Assembly: GCA_046341775.1 (NCBI GenBank)
Contig: JBKDQQ010000052.1
Location: 11,202 to 75,201, forward strand
Direction of reading: 5' to 3'
Length of the DNA: 64,000 bases
DNA from: SXXH01 sp041165735
Lineage (GTDB): Bacteria; Planctomycetota; UBA1135; GCA-002686595
Numbering within the stretch: position 1 is the stretch's first letter; each line of letters starts with the position of its first letter. A program made the position numbers and the translations under genes. The notes beneath the pieces were generated by a model, which saw nothing but the letters and a program-made list of their open reading frames with translations, made no database searches and was not told where the DNA came from. Below are positions 17,626-26,665 of the stretch, in pieces.

Positions 17626-19230
17626 ATGCTCCGCAACTCCCTCGCGCTCTGGGCCCTCGCCCTCCTCGCCTCGACCGCGCGCGCCGACCTGCTCGTCGGT
17701 CGCCTCGTCGACACCAACGGAACACCGGTGGCCTTCGGAGACCTCGACTTCCGCTTCCCGGGCGGATCCGGCGGCAGTCCGGCCACCGTCAACGACGGCA
17801 CGAACGCCCTTGGGCAGTTCGCCGTGACCATCGCCGCCGGAGGCTACGACGTGACTTTCAACCCGCCGCGCGGCACCAGCCTGCTGGGCGTGGAGCGCGC
17901 ATCGGTCATTGTCGCCGGCACGACCAACATCGGCGACGTGGTGCTGCCCTTCGGGCGCACGATCTCCGGCGTGGTGACGAACGCCGCCGGCACCGGCGTG
18001 GTCGGCGTCAACTTCGACGCCATCGACTCGAACGGCGTCGATCAGGCGGTGCTGTACGACTCCTCGCTGGCGGGCGGCGCGTTCTCGTTCAACGTGCCGG
18101 CCGGCCAGTACCAGCTGAAGCTCGACCCAGGGGGCGTGGTGGGCCAAGTGCTGGCCCCGACCAGCCTGCCGCTCGACGCCACCGCTGGTCCCGTGAACCT
18201 CGGCGTGATCGCCTTGCAGCAGGGCTTCCTCGTCTCGGCGATCGTGCGCAACTCGTCGAACCTGCCCATGGCCAACGTCGACATCGACGTGCGCGACGCG
18301 GCGACCATGCAGGCGCTCCACACCCCCGGCGACGACAGCAGCGCGACGGGTCTGGTCGACGTGGTCGTGCCCGCCGGCACGTACTACTTCGACATCAGGC
18401 CCTCCTTCGCCACGGGCATGGCGCCGCGTCGGATCGGCCCGACGAGCGTGGGGGCGAACATGACCCTGGGCATCGTGCAGTTGCAGGCGGGGTTCGCCCT
18501 GACCGGCGTGGTGCGCGACGCCCATGGCACGGCGGTGCCGGGTGCGAACATCGACCTCGTCTCCTCGACCACGCAAGTCGAAGCGCTGCTGGTCGCCGAC
18601 GGCACGGATGCGACAGGTGCCTACGCCGTGCGGGCGCCCGCCGGCACTTGGGACATCGAGTTCAAGGCGCCTGGTGGAGCGAATCTCGGCTCGCAGTTCG
18701 TGCCGGGCTTCGTCCTCGCGGCCAACGCCGTGCTCGACGGCGTGCTGCCGCCGGGAGTCGCCTACGTCTGCGTCGCCGATGGAGTCTCGTCCGCCACCTG
18801 CCCGTGCGGCAACGACGGCAGCCCCGGCGTCGTGTCTGGGTGCGTCAATTCACTCGGCGCCGGCGCCAGCTTGCGAGCCAGTGGCGCCGCGCGCGTCTCG
18901 GCCGACACGTTCGTGCTGCAGGGGACGCAAATGCCGAACAGCTCGGCGCTCTACTTCCAGGGCACGAACTTGGCCGGAGCTGGACTCGGCACGGCCTTCG
19001 GCGACGGCTTGCGTTGCGCGGCCGGTTCGGTGATCCGCCTCGCCACGCGCACCAACACCCTTTCCGGTTCGAGCTACCCGGCGGGGACCGACCTGCCCAT
19101 CTCCATCCGGGGACTCGTCTCCGCGGGCGGCACGCGCGTCTACCAGGTCTGGTATCGCAACGCGGCCGCCTACTGCACCGCCAGCACGTTCAATCTGACC
19201 AACGGCGCGCAGGTGACATGGGCGCCCTGA
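17626..19230 (+). CDS. Secreted protein with carboxypeptidase-regulatory-like repeats and Cys-rich C-terminal domain
   Basis: A 534-residue exported protein. The signal peptide MLRNSLALWALALLASTARA is followed by four to five beta-sandwich repeats of about 85 residues. Each has a pattern like (I/L)SGVVTNAAGTGVVGVNFDAID ... GAFSFNVPAGQYQLKLDP, typical of carboxypeptidase-regulatory-like folds. From about 385 a different domain begins with CVADGVSSATCPCGNDG and GCVNSLGAGA and ends NLTNGAQVTWAP; it has five or more cysteines, fitting an extracytoplasmic location. I associate such a C-terminal domain with planctomycete secreted proteins, which is recollection, not a search. A sigma-54-type promoter lies upstream. 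The stop overlaps a possible ATG (19218) of the next gene, so the two are probably one unit. Probable structural or adhesive surface role. Confidence 0.8.
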   Translation: MLRNSLALWALALLASTARADLLVGRLVDTNGTPVAFGDLDFRFPGGSGGSPATVNDGTNALGQFAVTIAAGGYDVTFNPPRGTSLLGVERASVIVAGTTNIGDVVLPFGRTISGVVTNAAGTGVVGVNFDAIDSNGVDQAVLYDSSLAGGAFSFNVPAGQYQLKLDPGGVVGQVLAPTSLPLDATAGPVNLGVIALQQGFLVSAIVRNSSNLPMANVDIDVRDAATMQALHTPGDDSSATGLVDVVVPAGTYYFDIRPSFATGMAPRRIGPTSVGANMTLGIVQLQAGFALTGVVRDAHGTAVPGANIDLVSSTTQVEALLVADGTDATGAYAVRAPAGTWDIEFKAPGGANLGSQFVPGFVLAANAVLDGVLPPGVAYVCVADGVSSATCPCGNDGSPGVVSGCVNSLGAGASLRASGAARVSADTFVLQGTQMPNSSALYFQGTNLAGAGLGTAFGDGLRCAAGSVIRLATRTNTLSGSSYPAGTDLPISIRGLVSAGGTRVYQVWYRNAAAYCTASTFNLTNGAQVTWAP

Positions 19231-19241
19231 GGACCCGCGCC

Positions 19242-21660
19242 ATGCCGCCCGCCAAGGCGCGGACCGCCTTGGCGACCGCGCTGGCGCTGGCGCTGGCGGC
19301 GGGCTGCGGACGCCTTTCGCTGGACTCGGAGCCGGAACCGTCGGGGCCGCGACCGCTAGATCCACTGCCCGGCGCGCACGCCAGCCTGGGCCTGATGTCG
19401 GCCGTGGGCGGCGACGGCCGGGTGCGGGTGCGTTGGCGACTGCCGGAGGACGAGCGCTCGCTGCCCACTCGGTTGGCGGTGTTCCTCGGACCCGACCCGT
19501 CAACTTTGCTTGACAACGAGCCACGCGAGGTCGTGGAGGCCTCCGGCGACGCGCTGTGGAGCGGACTTCCGGCCGAGCAGCTGCTGCACGCGAGGCTCGC
19601 GGCCCGCGACGAGGACCGCGACCGGTGGGTCGAACTAGGACCGGTGCTAACCTGCCACACCGGCGCCCCGCTCTACGTCGATCCGATCGCGGGCGACGAC
19701 ACGCGCGACGGCGCCAGCCCCGCGACGGCCCTGCGCGACCTGACCTTGGCGCTCGTGCTGGCCCCCCTCTCGGGCAAGCGCGTCGTCTGGGTCGCCGGTG
19801 GCGACCAACTGGCGGTCCAGCTGCCACTGGCGACCGGACTGCATCTCGCCGGCGGCTTCGGCCCCGAATTCGCCCTGGGCCGGAGGGACCCGGCGAACTT
19901 CCCCACGAGGCTCGTCGCCGTGGACGACCCCGCCGCCGCCGTGGATCCAGCGCTCGTGACGCTAGGTGCCGGCGAGGAAGGCGCGTTCGCCGCGATCGAC
20001 GGATTCCAACTGGCCGGGCTGGCGACGACCGGCTCCGGGCTGGAGTCCTCGGGACGCGACCTGCAGGCCTGCGGCGTCGAGATCGAAGGCTGCGTGCGCG
20101 GCTTCCGCCTGCGTTCGGCTCCGGACGCGCCGGAGACCGAAGTCGTGCTGGCCGGATGCTCGGCGCGCGGCGCGATCAACGAGGGCCTGTCGGTCGATGG
20201 CAGCTTCGACCTCGTGCTCGAAGGCTGCGACTTCGACAACAACGGCGCGGAAGGCGCCTCGCTGGGCAGGCTGCACGCGCCGTCCGGCGCGTCCATCGCG
20301 CTGGTCGTTCGCGGCTGCCGCTTCACGCGCAACGCGCAAGAGGGCCTGGACGCGCAACTGGCGGCTCCTGCGGGCGCCAGCGGGCCGGGAGGCCGTTTCT
20401 CGCTCGAGCTCTTGGACAACGACTTCATCGGCAACGCCCTGGACGGCCTCAAGATCGACATCGACTACGAAGCGTTCCCGAACTGGGACGCGCGCATCGT
20501 GGCGCGCGGCTTGTCGGCGCGGGACAACGGACTCTCCGGAGTCAACCTCGACCTGGACGCCTCGTGCAGCGTCTTGCTGCACCGCATCGCCTCCGCGGCC
20601 AACGCCGGGGACGGAATCCGCGTGGCCTCGGAGTCGCACGCGGGATTGGCCACGGTGTCCGCGAGCGCCGCGTGGGGCAACCTCGGCGCGGGATTGCGCA
20701 GCACCTTCGGCAACTTCGCCGTTTGCGCTTCGCACTGCGGATTCGCCGGCAACGCGCAGGGCGGATTCGTCGCCGAAGCGGCGCGCGGCGTGGCCGTGTC
20801 CTGCAGCGCGGACGCGCAACCGCAAGCCTGGATCGGCGTCGACGAGCACGGCTGCGTACAACGCGACGAGCACGATCCCGACCTGCACGCGAGCATGCCC
20901 TTGGACTATGCGCGGGTCGAGGCGCTGGTCGCCGGCGGCGTGCGACTCGAGTCCGCGCCCCCCCGCGGCGCGGGCGCGGGGGGGGGACGGGCCGGCGCCG
21001 CCGTCCCCCCCCCGGGGGGCGCCCCGCCCGGCGGGGGGCGCCGGCGGCGGGCGCCGCGCGGCCGCGCCCGCTCGCGGCGCGGGCGCGGGGTTCGACCGGG
21101 CCGGCGACGCCGTCCCCCGCGCGGTCGTCGCCGCGCCGGGCGCGGTGCTCGAACTCGCTCCCGCCCCCGCGGCCCGGCGCGTGCCCACGATGGGCTGGTT
21201 CCTGCTGGACGAGGGATCGGACGAGGATTGGCGCGCGACGCCAGGCGGCCAACTCGTCGCCGCGGGCTGGCCCGCGCCCGACGGTGCGCGTCCCGACGCG
21301 GGGCCCTTCGGCGCACCGTTGGCCGGAGTTCCCGGGCGCGAGGATCCGCTGCCCGCCACCGCCTTCCATGTCGCGCGCTGCAGCCCCGCCACGTCCGTGG
21401 CCGTGCCCGCCGGCGCCAACTTGTCGATCGAATTCGCGGGCGGCGCGCCGGACCCCGCCAGCCTGCCGTCCGGAGTGGCGTGCTTCCGCGGATCGGCGCC
21501 CCTGGCAACCGCGATCGGCGTCGCGTCCGGACGCGTCACGCTGGCGCCGCCGCCGGGGGGGTGGCGTCCGGACGACCGCGTCGAACTGCAGCCCGGCCTG
21601 CGCTCGACGGAAGGCGAGCCTCTCGCCGCGCCGGTGCTGCTGGTCCTGGCCCGCCCCTGA
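19242..21660 (+). CDS. Beta-helix lipoprotein, reading frame broken near 20965-21073
   Basis: The N-terminus is a lipoprotein signal with lipobox LAAGC after LATALALALA; the ATG at 19218 overlapping the upstream stop is an alternative start. Residues about 30-130 look like a fibronectin-type sandwich. Then DPIAGDDTRDGASPATALRDLTLAL resembles the entry to pectate-lyase-like folds, followed by right-handed beta-helix turns (for example CDFDNNGAEGASLGRLHAPSG). The frame used to about 20964 is lost afterwards, while coherent sequence (PTMGWFLLDEGSDEDW ... PVLLVLARP) continues in the +1 frame to the TGA at 21660. Removing the 109-bp repeat 20965-21073 restores one continuous frame reading RLESAPPRGAGAGFDRAGD. 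Either the assembly or the gene is damaged there. A palindrome copy lies at 19499-19514. Confidence 0.72.
19499..19514. repeat. Dispersed palindrome copy 2 (GTCAA-N6-TTGAC)
   Basis: GTCAA CTTTGC TTGAC, perfect half-sites with a 6-bp spacer, inside the lipoprotein gene. It is read as Ser-Thr-Leu-Leu-Asp using TCA, ACT, TTG and CTT, four codons avoided elsewhere in this GC-rich sequence. Confidence 0.8.
20965..21073. repeat. 109-bp degenerate G/C-only tandem duplication causing a frameshift
   Basis: The segment starting at 20965 (GCGGCGCGGGCGCGGGG...) is repeated from 21074. The second copy has TTCGAC and GACGC where the first has runs of G and GCCGC. The 109 bases contain only about three A/T bases and include a run of nine G (20978-20986) and a run of nine C around 21005-21013. 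Since 109 is 3 x 36 + 1, the duplication shifts the reading frame by exactly the amount seen. This pattern suits a sequencing or assembly artefact in a hard GC tract, though a real duplication is possible. Confidence 0.65.
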
Positions 21661-21669
21661 GGGCCGGCC

Positions 21670-21685
21670 GTCAGGCATATTTGAC
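21670..21685. repeat. Dispersed palindrome copy 3 (one mismatch)
   Basis: GTCAG GCATAT TTGAC, one mismatch in the left half-site, spacer six bases. It sits in the 36-base gap between the convergent ends of the lipoprotein gene (21660) and the molybdopterin enzyme gene (21697). Confidence 0.65.
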
Positions 21686-21696
21686 AAGACCGGCGC

Positions 21697-23688
21697 TCAG
21701 GCCGGCGCGACGTCGACCATGGTCGAGTACTGGACGTTGCCGTCGCCGAGGTCGGAGACCGCGCCGGAGACCAGCGCGTTGACGCCCACGCCCTCGACCA
21801 GGTCCTCGCCGCGCGGCAGGCCGTCGATGCGGGCGCAGTCGCGCGGCATGGACTCGTCGGCGGCGGCCTCGAGCACGAGCGACCCGTGCGCGTTGGCCAG
21901 GCGCGCGCGGGAGCCGGGGGCGATGCCGAGGCGTGCGAGCTCGGCGGGATGCAGGTGGACCCGCGGACGGCCTGCCTTCTGGCGGTGGCGCGCGGAGTGG
22001 AGGTAGGTCGAGTTGTGCGTGTGGACGCTGGGCGCGAGCACCAGCCAATGGCCGCGCGCGTCCCCGCAGGCGTCGTCCGGCGTCCACGTGGCGAGCGCGG
22101 GCTGGCCGATGGCGGCGCAGGCGCGACTCGACAGCTCGACGCGGCCGGAGGGCGTGCCGCGATCGTCGAAGCGCGGCGAACCGAGCTTGACGGGTTCGCC
22201 CGCGCGCACGCGTTCGAGGCCTCCCTCCGGCAGCCGGCCCGCGCAGCGCGCCACGAAGTCGTCGCACAAGCGCTCGTCGTCGACCTCGTGGCACTCGGAC
22301 GGCAGGCCGAGGCGTCGCGCGATGGCGGCGAAGGTCTGCACGTTGCTGCGCGCCTCGGCGGGCGCCGCGAGGGCCGGCCGCGCGCGCTGCATGCGGCGAT
22401 GGCCGAAGCTGCGGTACACGTCGTGGTGCTCGAGGAAGCAGGTCGCCGGCAGCACGACGTCGGCGAGTCGCGCCGTGTCGGTCATGACTTGCTCGTGCAC
22501 GACGACGAAGAGGTCGTCGCGCGCCAACCCGCGTCGCACGCGGTTGGAGTCGGGCAGCACCACAGCCGGGTTGTGGCACCACACGAAGGCCGCGCCGAAG
22601 GCGCCCGCCTCCAGCGTGCGCCCGATGCCGACCTGGCTGGTGTGCACGAGCGGCGTCGCCGCCGGACGAAGGTCGGGACGCATGATCCAGTCCTCGGGAA
22701 GCTGGAAGTGCTCCCAGCTCTCGTAGTGCAGCCGATCGGCGTGGCCGAGGATCGCGCACAAGGACGCCAGCGCGCGCATGCCCATCGCGCCGTTCCTGCG
22801 ACGGGTCCAGCCGATGCCGGACTTGATGAAGGGGGCGCGCGCGCGGGACAGCAAGTCGAACAGGCGCAGCACGCGCTCGGGCGCGAGCCCCGTGGCGCGC
22901 TCGCAGGCGCCGAGGTCGTGGCCGCGGCGGACATGCGCCTCGAACTCGTCGTGGCCCAGGCACTCCGCCCGCGCCCGCGCCGCGTCGACCACGCCGCGTT
23001 CGAAGGCGAGGCGCGCCAACGCGAGGCAGAGCATCGAGTCGCTGCCCGGACGGACGACGAAGCCCTCGCCGCCGCGCGCCTCGACGTCCTTCATCGTGTC
23101 CGTGCGCCAGATGTCGACGACGAACGAGCCGGCGCCCGCCTGCTGCGCGCGGCGCAGCGGCGCCTGGATGTGCTGCACGGTGCGCGCCGCGTCGCAACCC
23201 CACAATCCGACCAGGTCGCAACGCTCGACCTCCTCGATGTCGGGGCCGATGCAGCGCCCGAGCACCGCCGCGTAGCCCTCCTGGCCGGCTGCATCGCACA
23301 CGCCGCCGTCGTGGAAGGTCGCGCCCAGGGCGTGCATGGCGCGCAACGGGAACTTGCGCTGCACGAGGCCCATCGTCCCGCCGTACCACAAGGCGAGGAT
23401 GTCCGCCGGCCGCAGGCGCGAGACGCGTTCGCACACGACATCGAGCGCCTCGTCCCAACTGGCGCGCTCCAGTCGGCCGCCCTTCCTCACCAGCGGATGC
23501 AGCACGCGTTCCGGCGAGGACAGCAGTTCGCCGTACAGCATGGTCTTGCCGCACAAGGTCCCGCGCGAGTGCCCGTGGCGCGGATCGCCCTTCAGCCGCA
23601 GCAGCGTGCCGTCCGCGCCGACCTCGGCGAGCACTCCGCAGGCGTCGGCGCAGTCGAGCGGGCAGGTCGTGGCGATCGTGCGATCCAT
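21697..23688 (-). CDS. Molybdopterin-dependent oxidoreductase, DMSO-reductase superfamily
   Basis: A 663-residue catalytic subunit. The N-terminus CPLDCADAC with C9, C13 and C17, then LCGK with C46, forms the 4Fe-4S site. The family's YGGTMG, GSDSMLCLALA and FVWCHNPAVVLPDSN segments and a C-terminal molybdopterin-dinucleotide domain (SVHTHNSTYLHS ... VHLHPAELARLGI) follow. No Tat signal is visible, so a cytoplasmic enzyme is likely. No electron-transfer subunit is adjacent. The ATG at 23688 is preceded by AGGAGA at 5-bp spacing; an in-frame ATG at 23712 overlaps the upstream stop as ATGA and is the alternative. The substrate is not readable; relatives act on formate, thiosulfate/polysulfide or N/S-oxides. 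Confidence 0.88.
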   Translation of the reverse strand: MDRTIATTCPLDCADACGVLAEVGADGTLLRLKGDPRHGHSRGTLCGKTMLYGELLSSPERVLHPLVRKGGRLERASWDEALDVVCERVSRLRPADILALWYGGTMGLVQRKFPLRAMHALGATFHDGGVCDAAGQEGYAAVLGRCIGPDIEEVERCDLVGLWGCDAARTVQHIQAPLRRAQQAGAGSFVVDIWRTDTMKDVEARGGEGFVVRPGSDSMLCLALARLAFERGVVDAARARAECLGHDEFEAHVRRGHDLGACERATGLAPERVLRLFDLLSRARAPFIKSGIGWTRRRNGAMGMRALASLCAILGHADRLHYESWEHFQLPEDWIMRPDLRPAATPLVHTSQVGIGRTLEAGAFGAAFVWCHNPAVVLPDSNRVRRGLARDDLFVVVHEQVMTDTARLADVVLPATCFLEHHDVYRSFGHRRMQRARPALAAPAEARSNVQTFAAIARRLGLPSECHEVDDERLCDDFVARCAGRLPEGGLERVRAGEPVKLGSPRFDDRGTPSGRVELSSRACAAIGQPALATWTPDDACGDARGHWLVLAPSVHTHNSTYLHSARHRQKAGRPRVHLHPAELARLGIAPGSRARLANAHGSLVLEAAADESMPRDCARIDGLPRGEDLVEGVGVNALVSGAVSDLGDGNVQYSTMVDVAPA

Positions 23689-23708
23689 GGCGTCTCCTGG
23701 CGCGGGGG

Positions 23709-24131
23709 TCATTCGACGCTGGCCGGGCGCCTCTCGCTCTGCTTGCGCAGGTCGTCGAGCAAGCCTTCGGCCGTGGCGACCAGCGTGCCGTCGCCGTCGA
23801 AGAAGAGCACGTGCCCGCGGACGAGGGCTTGCGCGTCGCTGTAGTCGAACTGGGCGTCGAGGCCCTTCTGCAGCGGCACCGAGACGGACACGCCGAGTTC
23901 CTCCTGCTCGAGCCCGCCCCAGGCGAGGGCCACGCCGTCCTTCGGGAGCTCCCACGCCTCGAGGGGCGCGCCCAGCCGCCGCAGCGCGTCCTCCATGTCG
24001 TCGGCGCCGGCCACGAGGGCGTGGACCTCCGCGTCGGTCGGGCGCAGTCCGATGCGCTCGCGCGACCAGTCGAGCTGCACGCACGCGGCGCAGCCCGCCG
24101 CGAGCATCAGCGACCGGACAAGTCCTGCCAT
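23709..24131 (-). CDS. Small lipoprotein of unknown function
   Basis: A 140-residue protein with a lipobox LAAGC after MAGLVRSLM, so it is probably lipid-anchored. The mature part is acidic with a central beta-rich stretch (GVALAWGGLEQEELGVSVSVPL ... GHVLFFDGDGTLVAT) that resembles the 'read-out' half of small outer-membrane lipoproteins of the BamE/SmpA type. It overlaps the preceding lipoprotein gene by 25 bases and the following molybdopterin gene's possible ATG by 4, so the three genes are one transcription unit. No functional link to the oxidoreductase is evident. Confidence 0.65.
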   Translation of the reverse strand: MAGLVRSLMLAAGCAACVQLDWSRERIGLRPTDAEVHALVAGADDMEDALRRLGAPLEAWELPKDGVALAWGGLEQEELGVSVSVPLQKGLDAQFDYSDAQALVRGHVLFFDGDGTLVATAEGLLDDLRKQSERRPASVE

Positions 24132-24493
24132 GGCATGGCCCAATCGGCGTCGGCCGCCTCGAAGCTCGACCCCATGTGCGAGAGCCGATCCTGCTCGTCG
24201 AAGAAGAACCACACGCGGTCGGTGCGCGTGTCGCGGTTGACGAAGGTCACCACGAACAAGGTCAGTCCGGCGACCTTGCCGTTGCTGTGGTCGTAGCGCC
24301 ACGCGCTGCGCCGGCCGAGCTGCACCACCTCGTTGGGCGCGCCCATGGCGGCGGCCACCTCCTGCGCGGTGCTCGTGCCGACGACGAACTTCGACAAGTC
24401 GCGCCGCGCCAAGGGCTCGTTGGTCGAATCGCGCGCGAGGAAGCAGGAGGCGCAGCCCAGCGCCAGGCACAGGGCGGCGAGGATGGTTCTCAT
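24107..24493 (-). CDS. BamE/SmpA-like lipoprotein
   Basis: A 128-residue protein. The N-terminus MRTILAALCLALGCASC has a lipoprotein-type signal with cysteines at 14 and 17. The mature region LSKFVVGTSTAQEVAAAMGAPNEVVQLG is the helix-turn motif of SmpA/OmlA-type domains, where a G-T-S-T entry is followed by a GxP turn. The pattern WRYDHSN ... LTLFVVTFVNRDTRTDRVWFFFDEQDRLSHMG gives the paired strands. BamE-like proteins assist outer-membrane protein assembly, but many small homologues have no known role. It is the first gene of the three-gene unit and diverges from a glycosyltransferase gene 29 bases away. Confidence 0.7.
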   Translation of the reverse strand: MRTILAALCLALGCASCFLARDSTNEPLARRDLSKFVVGTSTAQEVAAAMGAPNEVVQLGRRSAWRYDHSNGKVAGLTLFVVTFVNRDTRTDRVWFFFDEQDRLSHMGSSFEAADADWAMPWQDLSGR

Positions 24494-24501
24494 GGCCTAG
24501 T

Positions 24502-24509
24502 GGTATACA
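24502..24509. promoter_or_regulatory. Possible shared -10 region of a divergent pair
   Basis: The 29-base gap between divergent genes contains GGTATACA, which reads TATACA on the plus strand and TATACC on the minus strand. Self-complementary GTATAC could serve both directions. No convincing -35 hexamer is seen, because the flanks lie inside the genes. Confidence 0.3.
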
Positions 24510-24522
24510 AGAACTCGGGCGC

Positions 24523-25539
24523 GTGCGCCCGACGACCTCCACGGTGCGCATCGGACTCGACCTATCCCCCGCCGCCGGCCATGCGTCGCCAGGCGTGGCA
24601 CGCGCGGCGCTCCAACTGTGCGCGGCGCTGGAGCGACGCGGCCGGGTCGAGGTCGTGCGCCTGCCCCCGCCGCCCGGCCGCGGCGTGCGCAGGTGGCGCC
24701 ACCACGACTTGGCGCGCATCGCGTCCGCGGCCCGACTCGACGCGCTGCACTCCTTCACCAGCGCCTTCCCGCTGTGGGCGCCCTGCCGGCGCGTGCAGAC
24801 CGTGCACGAGCTGCCATGGTTGCATGGGGAAGGCGAGAACGCCGGCTTGCGCCACCGCCTGTGGGCGCGGCTCGGGGCGCGCGTGGCCGACCTCGTCGTC
24901 ACGATGACCGAGACGGTGGCCGCGGAGCTGCGCGAGCACTGCCGACCCGCGCGACTCGCCGTCGTGCCGTGGGGCGTCGCCCCGGGAGTCGAGCGCGACG
25001 CGGCCCTGGTCGAGGCGCTGGGCCTGCGGGCGCGCGGGTACGTGCTGGTCCCCGGCGGCGCGCGGCCGAAGAAGCTGGCGTCGGCGGCCTTGGCCGCGCT
25101 CGATGGTCGCGCCGCGCCCGCGCTCCGCGGGTTGGAAGTGGCGGTCACGGGCGTCGGACCGGTGGGCGCGACGCCGCCCAGGGCTCGACTGCGCGCGCTG
25201 GGCGTGGTCGACGAGCGCTCCATGGAGGCCCTGGTGCAGCACGCGGCCTGCGTCGCCGTGCCTTCCTTGAGCGAAGGCTGGTCCCTGCCCGTGCTCGAGG
25301 CGCTCGTGCGCGGCGTGCCCGTGGTGGTGCCCGCCGGCAGCGCGCAGGCCGAAGTGGCCGGCGAAGGCGGCGTGGTCGCGGCGTCCCGCGCGCCGGACGA
25401 GCTCGGGCGAGCGCTCGCGCAGGCCTTCGAGGAGCGCGACGATCCGGCGCGCGTCGCCGCGCGGCTCGCCGTCGCCGCGCGGCGCGGCTGGGACGAGAGC
25501 GCGCGCCGCATGGAGGAGGCATGGCTGTCGCTGGCCTGA
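24523..25539 (+). CDS. Glycosyltransferase family 4-like
   Basis: A 338-residue GT-B protein. A GTG at 24523 is the first start; the second GTG at 24544 would give the classic MRIGLDLSP beginning and may be the true one. The acceptor domain is short. The donor domain has GGARPKKLA (usual position of the donor-phosphate contacts), then VPSLSEGWSLPVLEALVRGVPVVV with the two conserved glutamates. It overlaps the next glycosyltransferase by 19 bases, so the pair is co-translated. Probably acts with its partner on the same glycan; no export gene lies beside it. Confidence 0.82.
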   Translation: MRPTTSTVRIGLDLSPAAGHASPGVARAALQLCAALERRGRVEVVRLPPPPGRGVRRWRHHDLARIASAARLDALHSFTSAFPLWAPCRRVQTVHELPWLHGEGENAGLRHRLWARLGARVADLVVTMTETVAAELREHCRPARLAVVPWGVAPGVERDAALVEALGLRARGYVLVPGGARPKKLASAALAALDGRAAPALRGLEVAVTGVGPVGATPPRARLRALGVVDERSMEALVQHAACVAVPSLSEGWSLPVLEALVRGVPVVVPAGSAQAEVAGEGGVVAASRAPDELGRALAQAFEERDDPARVAARLAVAARRGWDESARRMEEAWLSLA

Positions 25540-26639
25540 ACCGCGCGCCGCGCGTGCTGGTGCTCGGCGCGGTGCTGGGCCAGCCCATGGGAGGGGTGCG
25601 CCGCCACAACGCGGAGATCCTGCCGCGCGCGGCGCGACTGCTGGCCGAGCGTGGCGGCGCGCTCGCCGTGCTGGCGGGACGCGAGCCGCCGGCCTTCGAC
25701 CTGCCGGGAGTCGAGGTGCTGCCCGGCTCGACGCCCGCGCGCCCCGTCGTGCTGCGGGCGGCGCTCGAGGCGCGCGAGTGCGCCCGGGCCTTGCGCGAGG
25801 CCGAACGCGCCGGACGGCCGTTCGACCTGGTGCACACGGCCCACCTGCCGCCGCCGGACTGTCAAGTTCCTTTGACAGTACTCGCGCACGACCTGCGCGG
25901 CCTCGATCCGCGCGTGTCGACCATGCCGCGGCGGCTGGCGGCGCGCACCGCGTACGCGCGCGCCAAGCGCCGGGCGGCCCTGTGGATGGTGGTCAGCGAA
26001 GCGGTGGGACGCGACATCGCGGACCTGCTGGCCGTGCCGCCGGAACGCATCCACCTCGTGGGCAACGGCGGCGACCACTTCGCGCCCCTGCCGCGCGCGG
26101 CGGCCGCGGGGGCTCCCATCCTCGTGGTCGGCCATGTCGAACGACGCAAGAACCTGGAGGTCGTGCTGCGCGCCTTGGCCGTGGATCCGGCGCTGCCGCG
26201 GCTCGTCGTGCATGGGGCCGCCAAGGACGGCGAGGACCAGCGCCTCTCCGCCTTGGCGCGGCAGCTGGGAGTGGATGGGCGCGTCGAGTGGCGCGGCGTC
26301 GCGGCCGAGTCCGAACTGCCGGGCTTGCACGCCGCGGCCGGGGTCGTGTGCGTGCCCTCGTTCGTCGAGGGCTTCTCGCTCGTCGCGCTGGAGGCGCAAC
26401 TGGCCGAAGCGCCCCTGTGCGTGGCCGACATCCCGGCCTTGGCGGAGATCGCCCCGCTCGCCGGACGCTTCGCGCCCGAAGACGCCGAGGCCTGCGCCCG
26501 CGCCTTGCGCGCGGAACTCGCGCGTCCACCCCGCGACCTGCGGGAGGCGCGCCGCCGCGCCGCGCCGCGCACCTGGGACGCTTGCGCCGAACGCCTCGTG
26601 GAAGGCTGGACCCGCGCCGTCGCGCCCGGACCGGCGTAG
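25521..26639 (+). CDS. Glycosyltransferase family 4
   Basis: A 372-residue GT4 enzyme. N-terminal LGAVLGQPMGGVRRHNAEIL contains the Gly-rich acceptor-domain loop. VLAHDLRGLDPR and VVGHVERRKNLEVVLRAL precede the donor site VPSFVEGFSLVALEAQLAEAPLCV. The ATG at 25521 lies inside the end of the previous gene behind GGAGG, a strong ribosome-binding site. A perfect copy of the dispersed palindrome sits within the gene at 25861-25876 (Q-V-P-L-T). A long hairpin follows the stop codon. Confidence 0.88.
   Translation: MAVAGLNRAPRVLVLGAVLGQPMGGVRRHNAEILPRAARLLAERGGALAVLAGREPPAFDLPGVEVLPGSTPARPVVLRAALEARECARALREAERAGRPFDLVHTAHLPPPDCQVPLTVLAHDLRGLDPRVSTMPRRLAARTAYARAKRRAALWMVVSEAVGRDIADLLAVPPERIHLVGNGGDHFAPLPRAAAAGAPILVVGHVERRKNLEVVLRALAVDPALPRLVVHGAAKDGEDQRLSALARQLGVDGRVEWRGVAAESELPGLHAAAGVVCVPSFVEGFSLVALEAQLAEAPLCVADIPALAEIAPLAGRFAPEDAEACARALRAELARPPRDLREARRRAAPRTWDACAERLVEGWTRAVAPGPA
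25861..25876. repeat. Dispersed palindrome copy 4 (TGTCAA-N6-TTGACA)
   Basis: GTCAA GTTCCT TTGAC is perfect and extends outward by two more paired bases (CTGTCAA / TTGACAG). It is inside the coding region of a glycosyltransferase. Confidence 0.8.
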
Positions 26640-26665
26640 GGACGGCGCAGGGACGGCGCAGGAGC

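Noticed and set aside
17346..21782. One plus-strand frame of about 1,480 residues covering both the repeat protein and the lipoprotein
   Set aside because: It is the frame of the lipoprotein only from about 19218 on; before that it is a shadow of the repeat protein, and past about 20965 it is a shadow again because of the frameshift.
22186..22201. GCGAA-CCGAGC-TTGAC as another palindrome copy
   Set aside because: Two mismatches in the left half; treated as chance.
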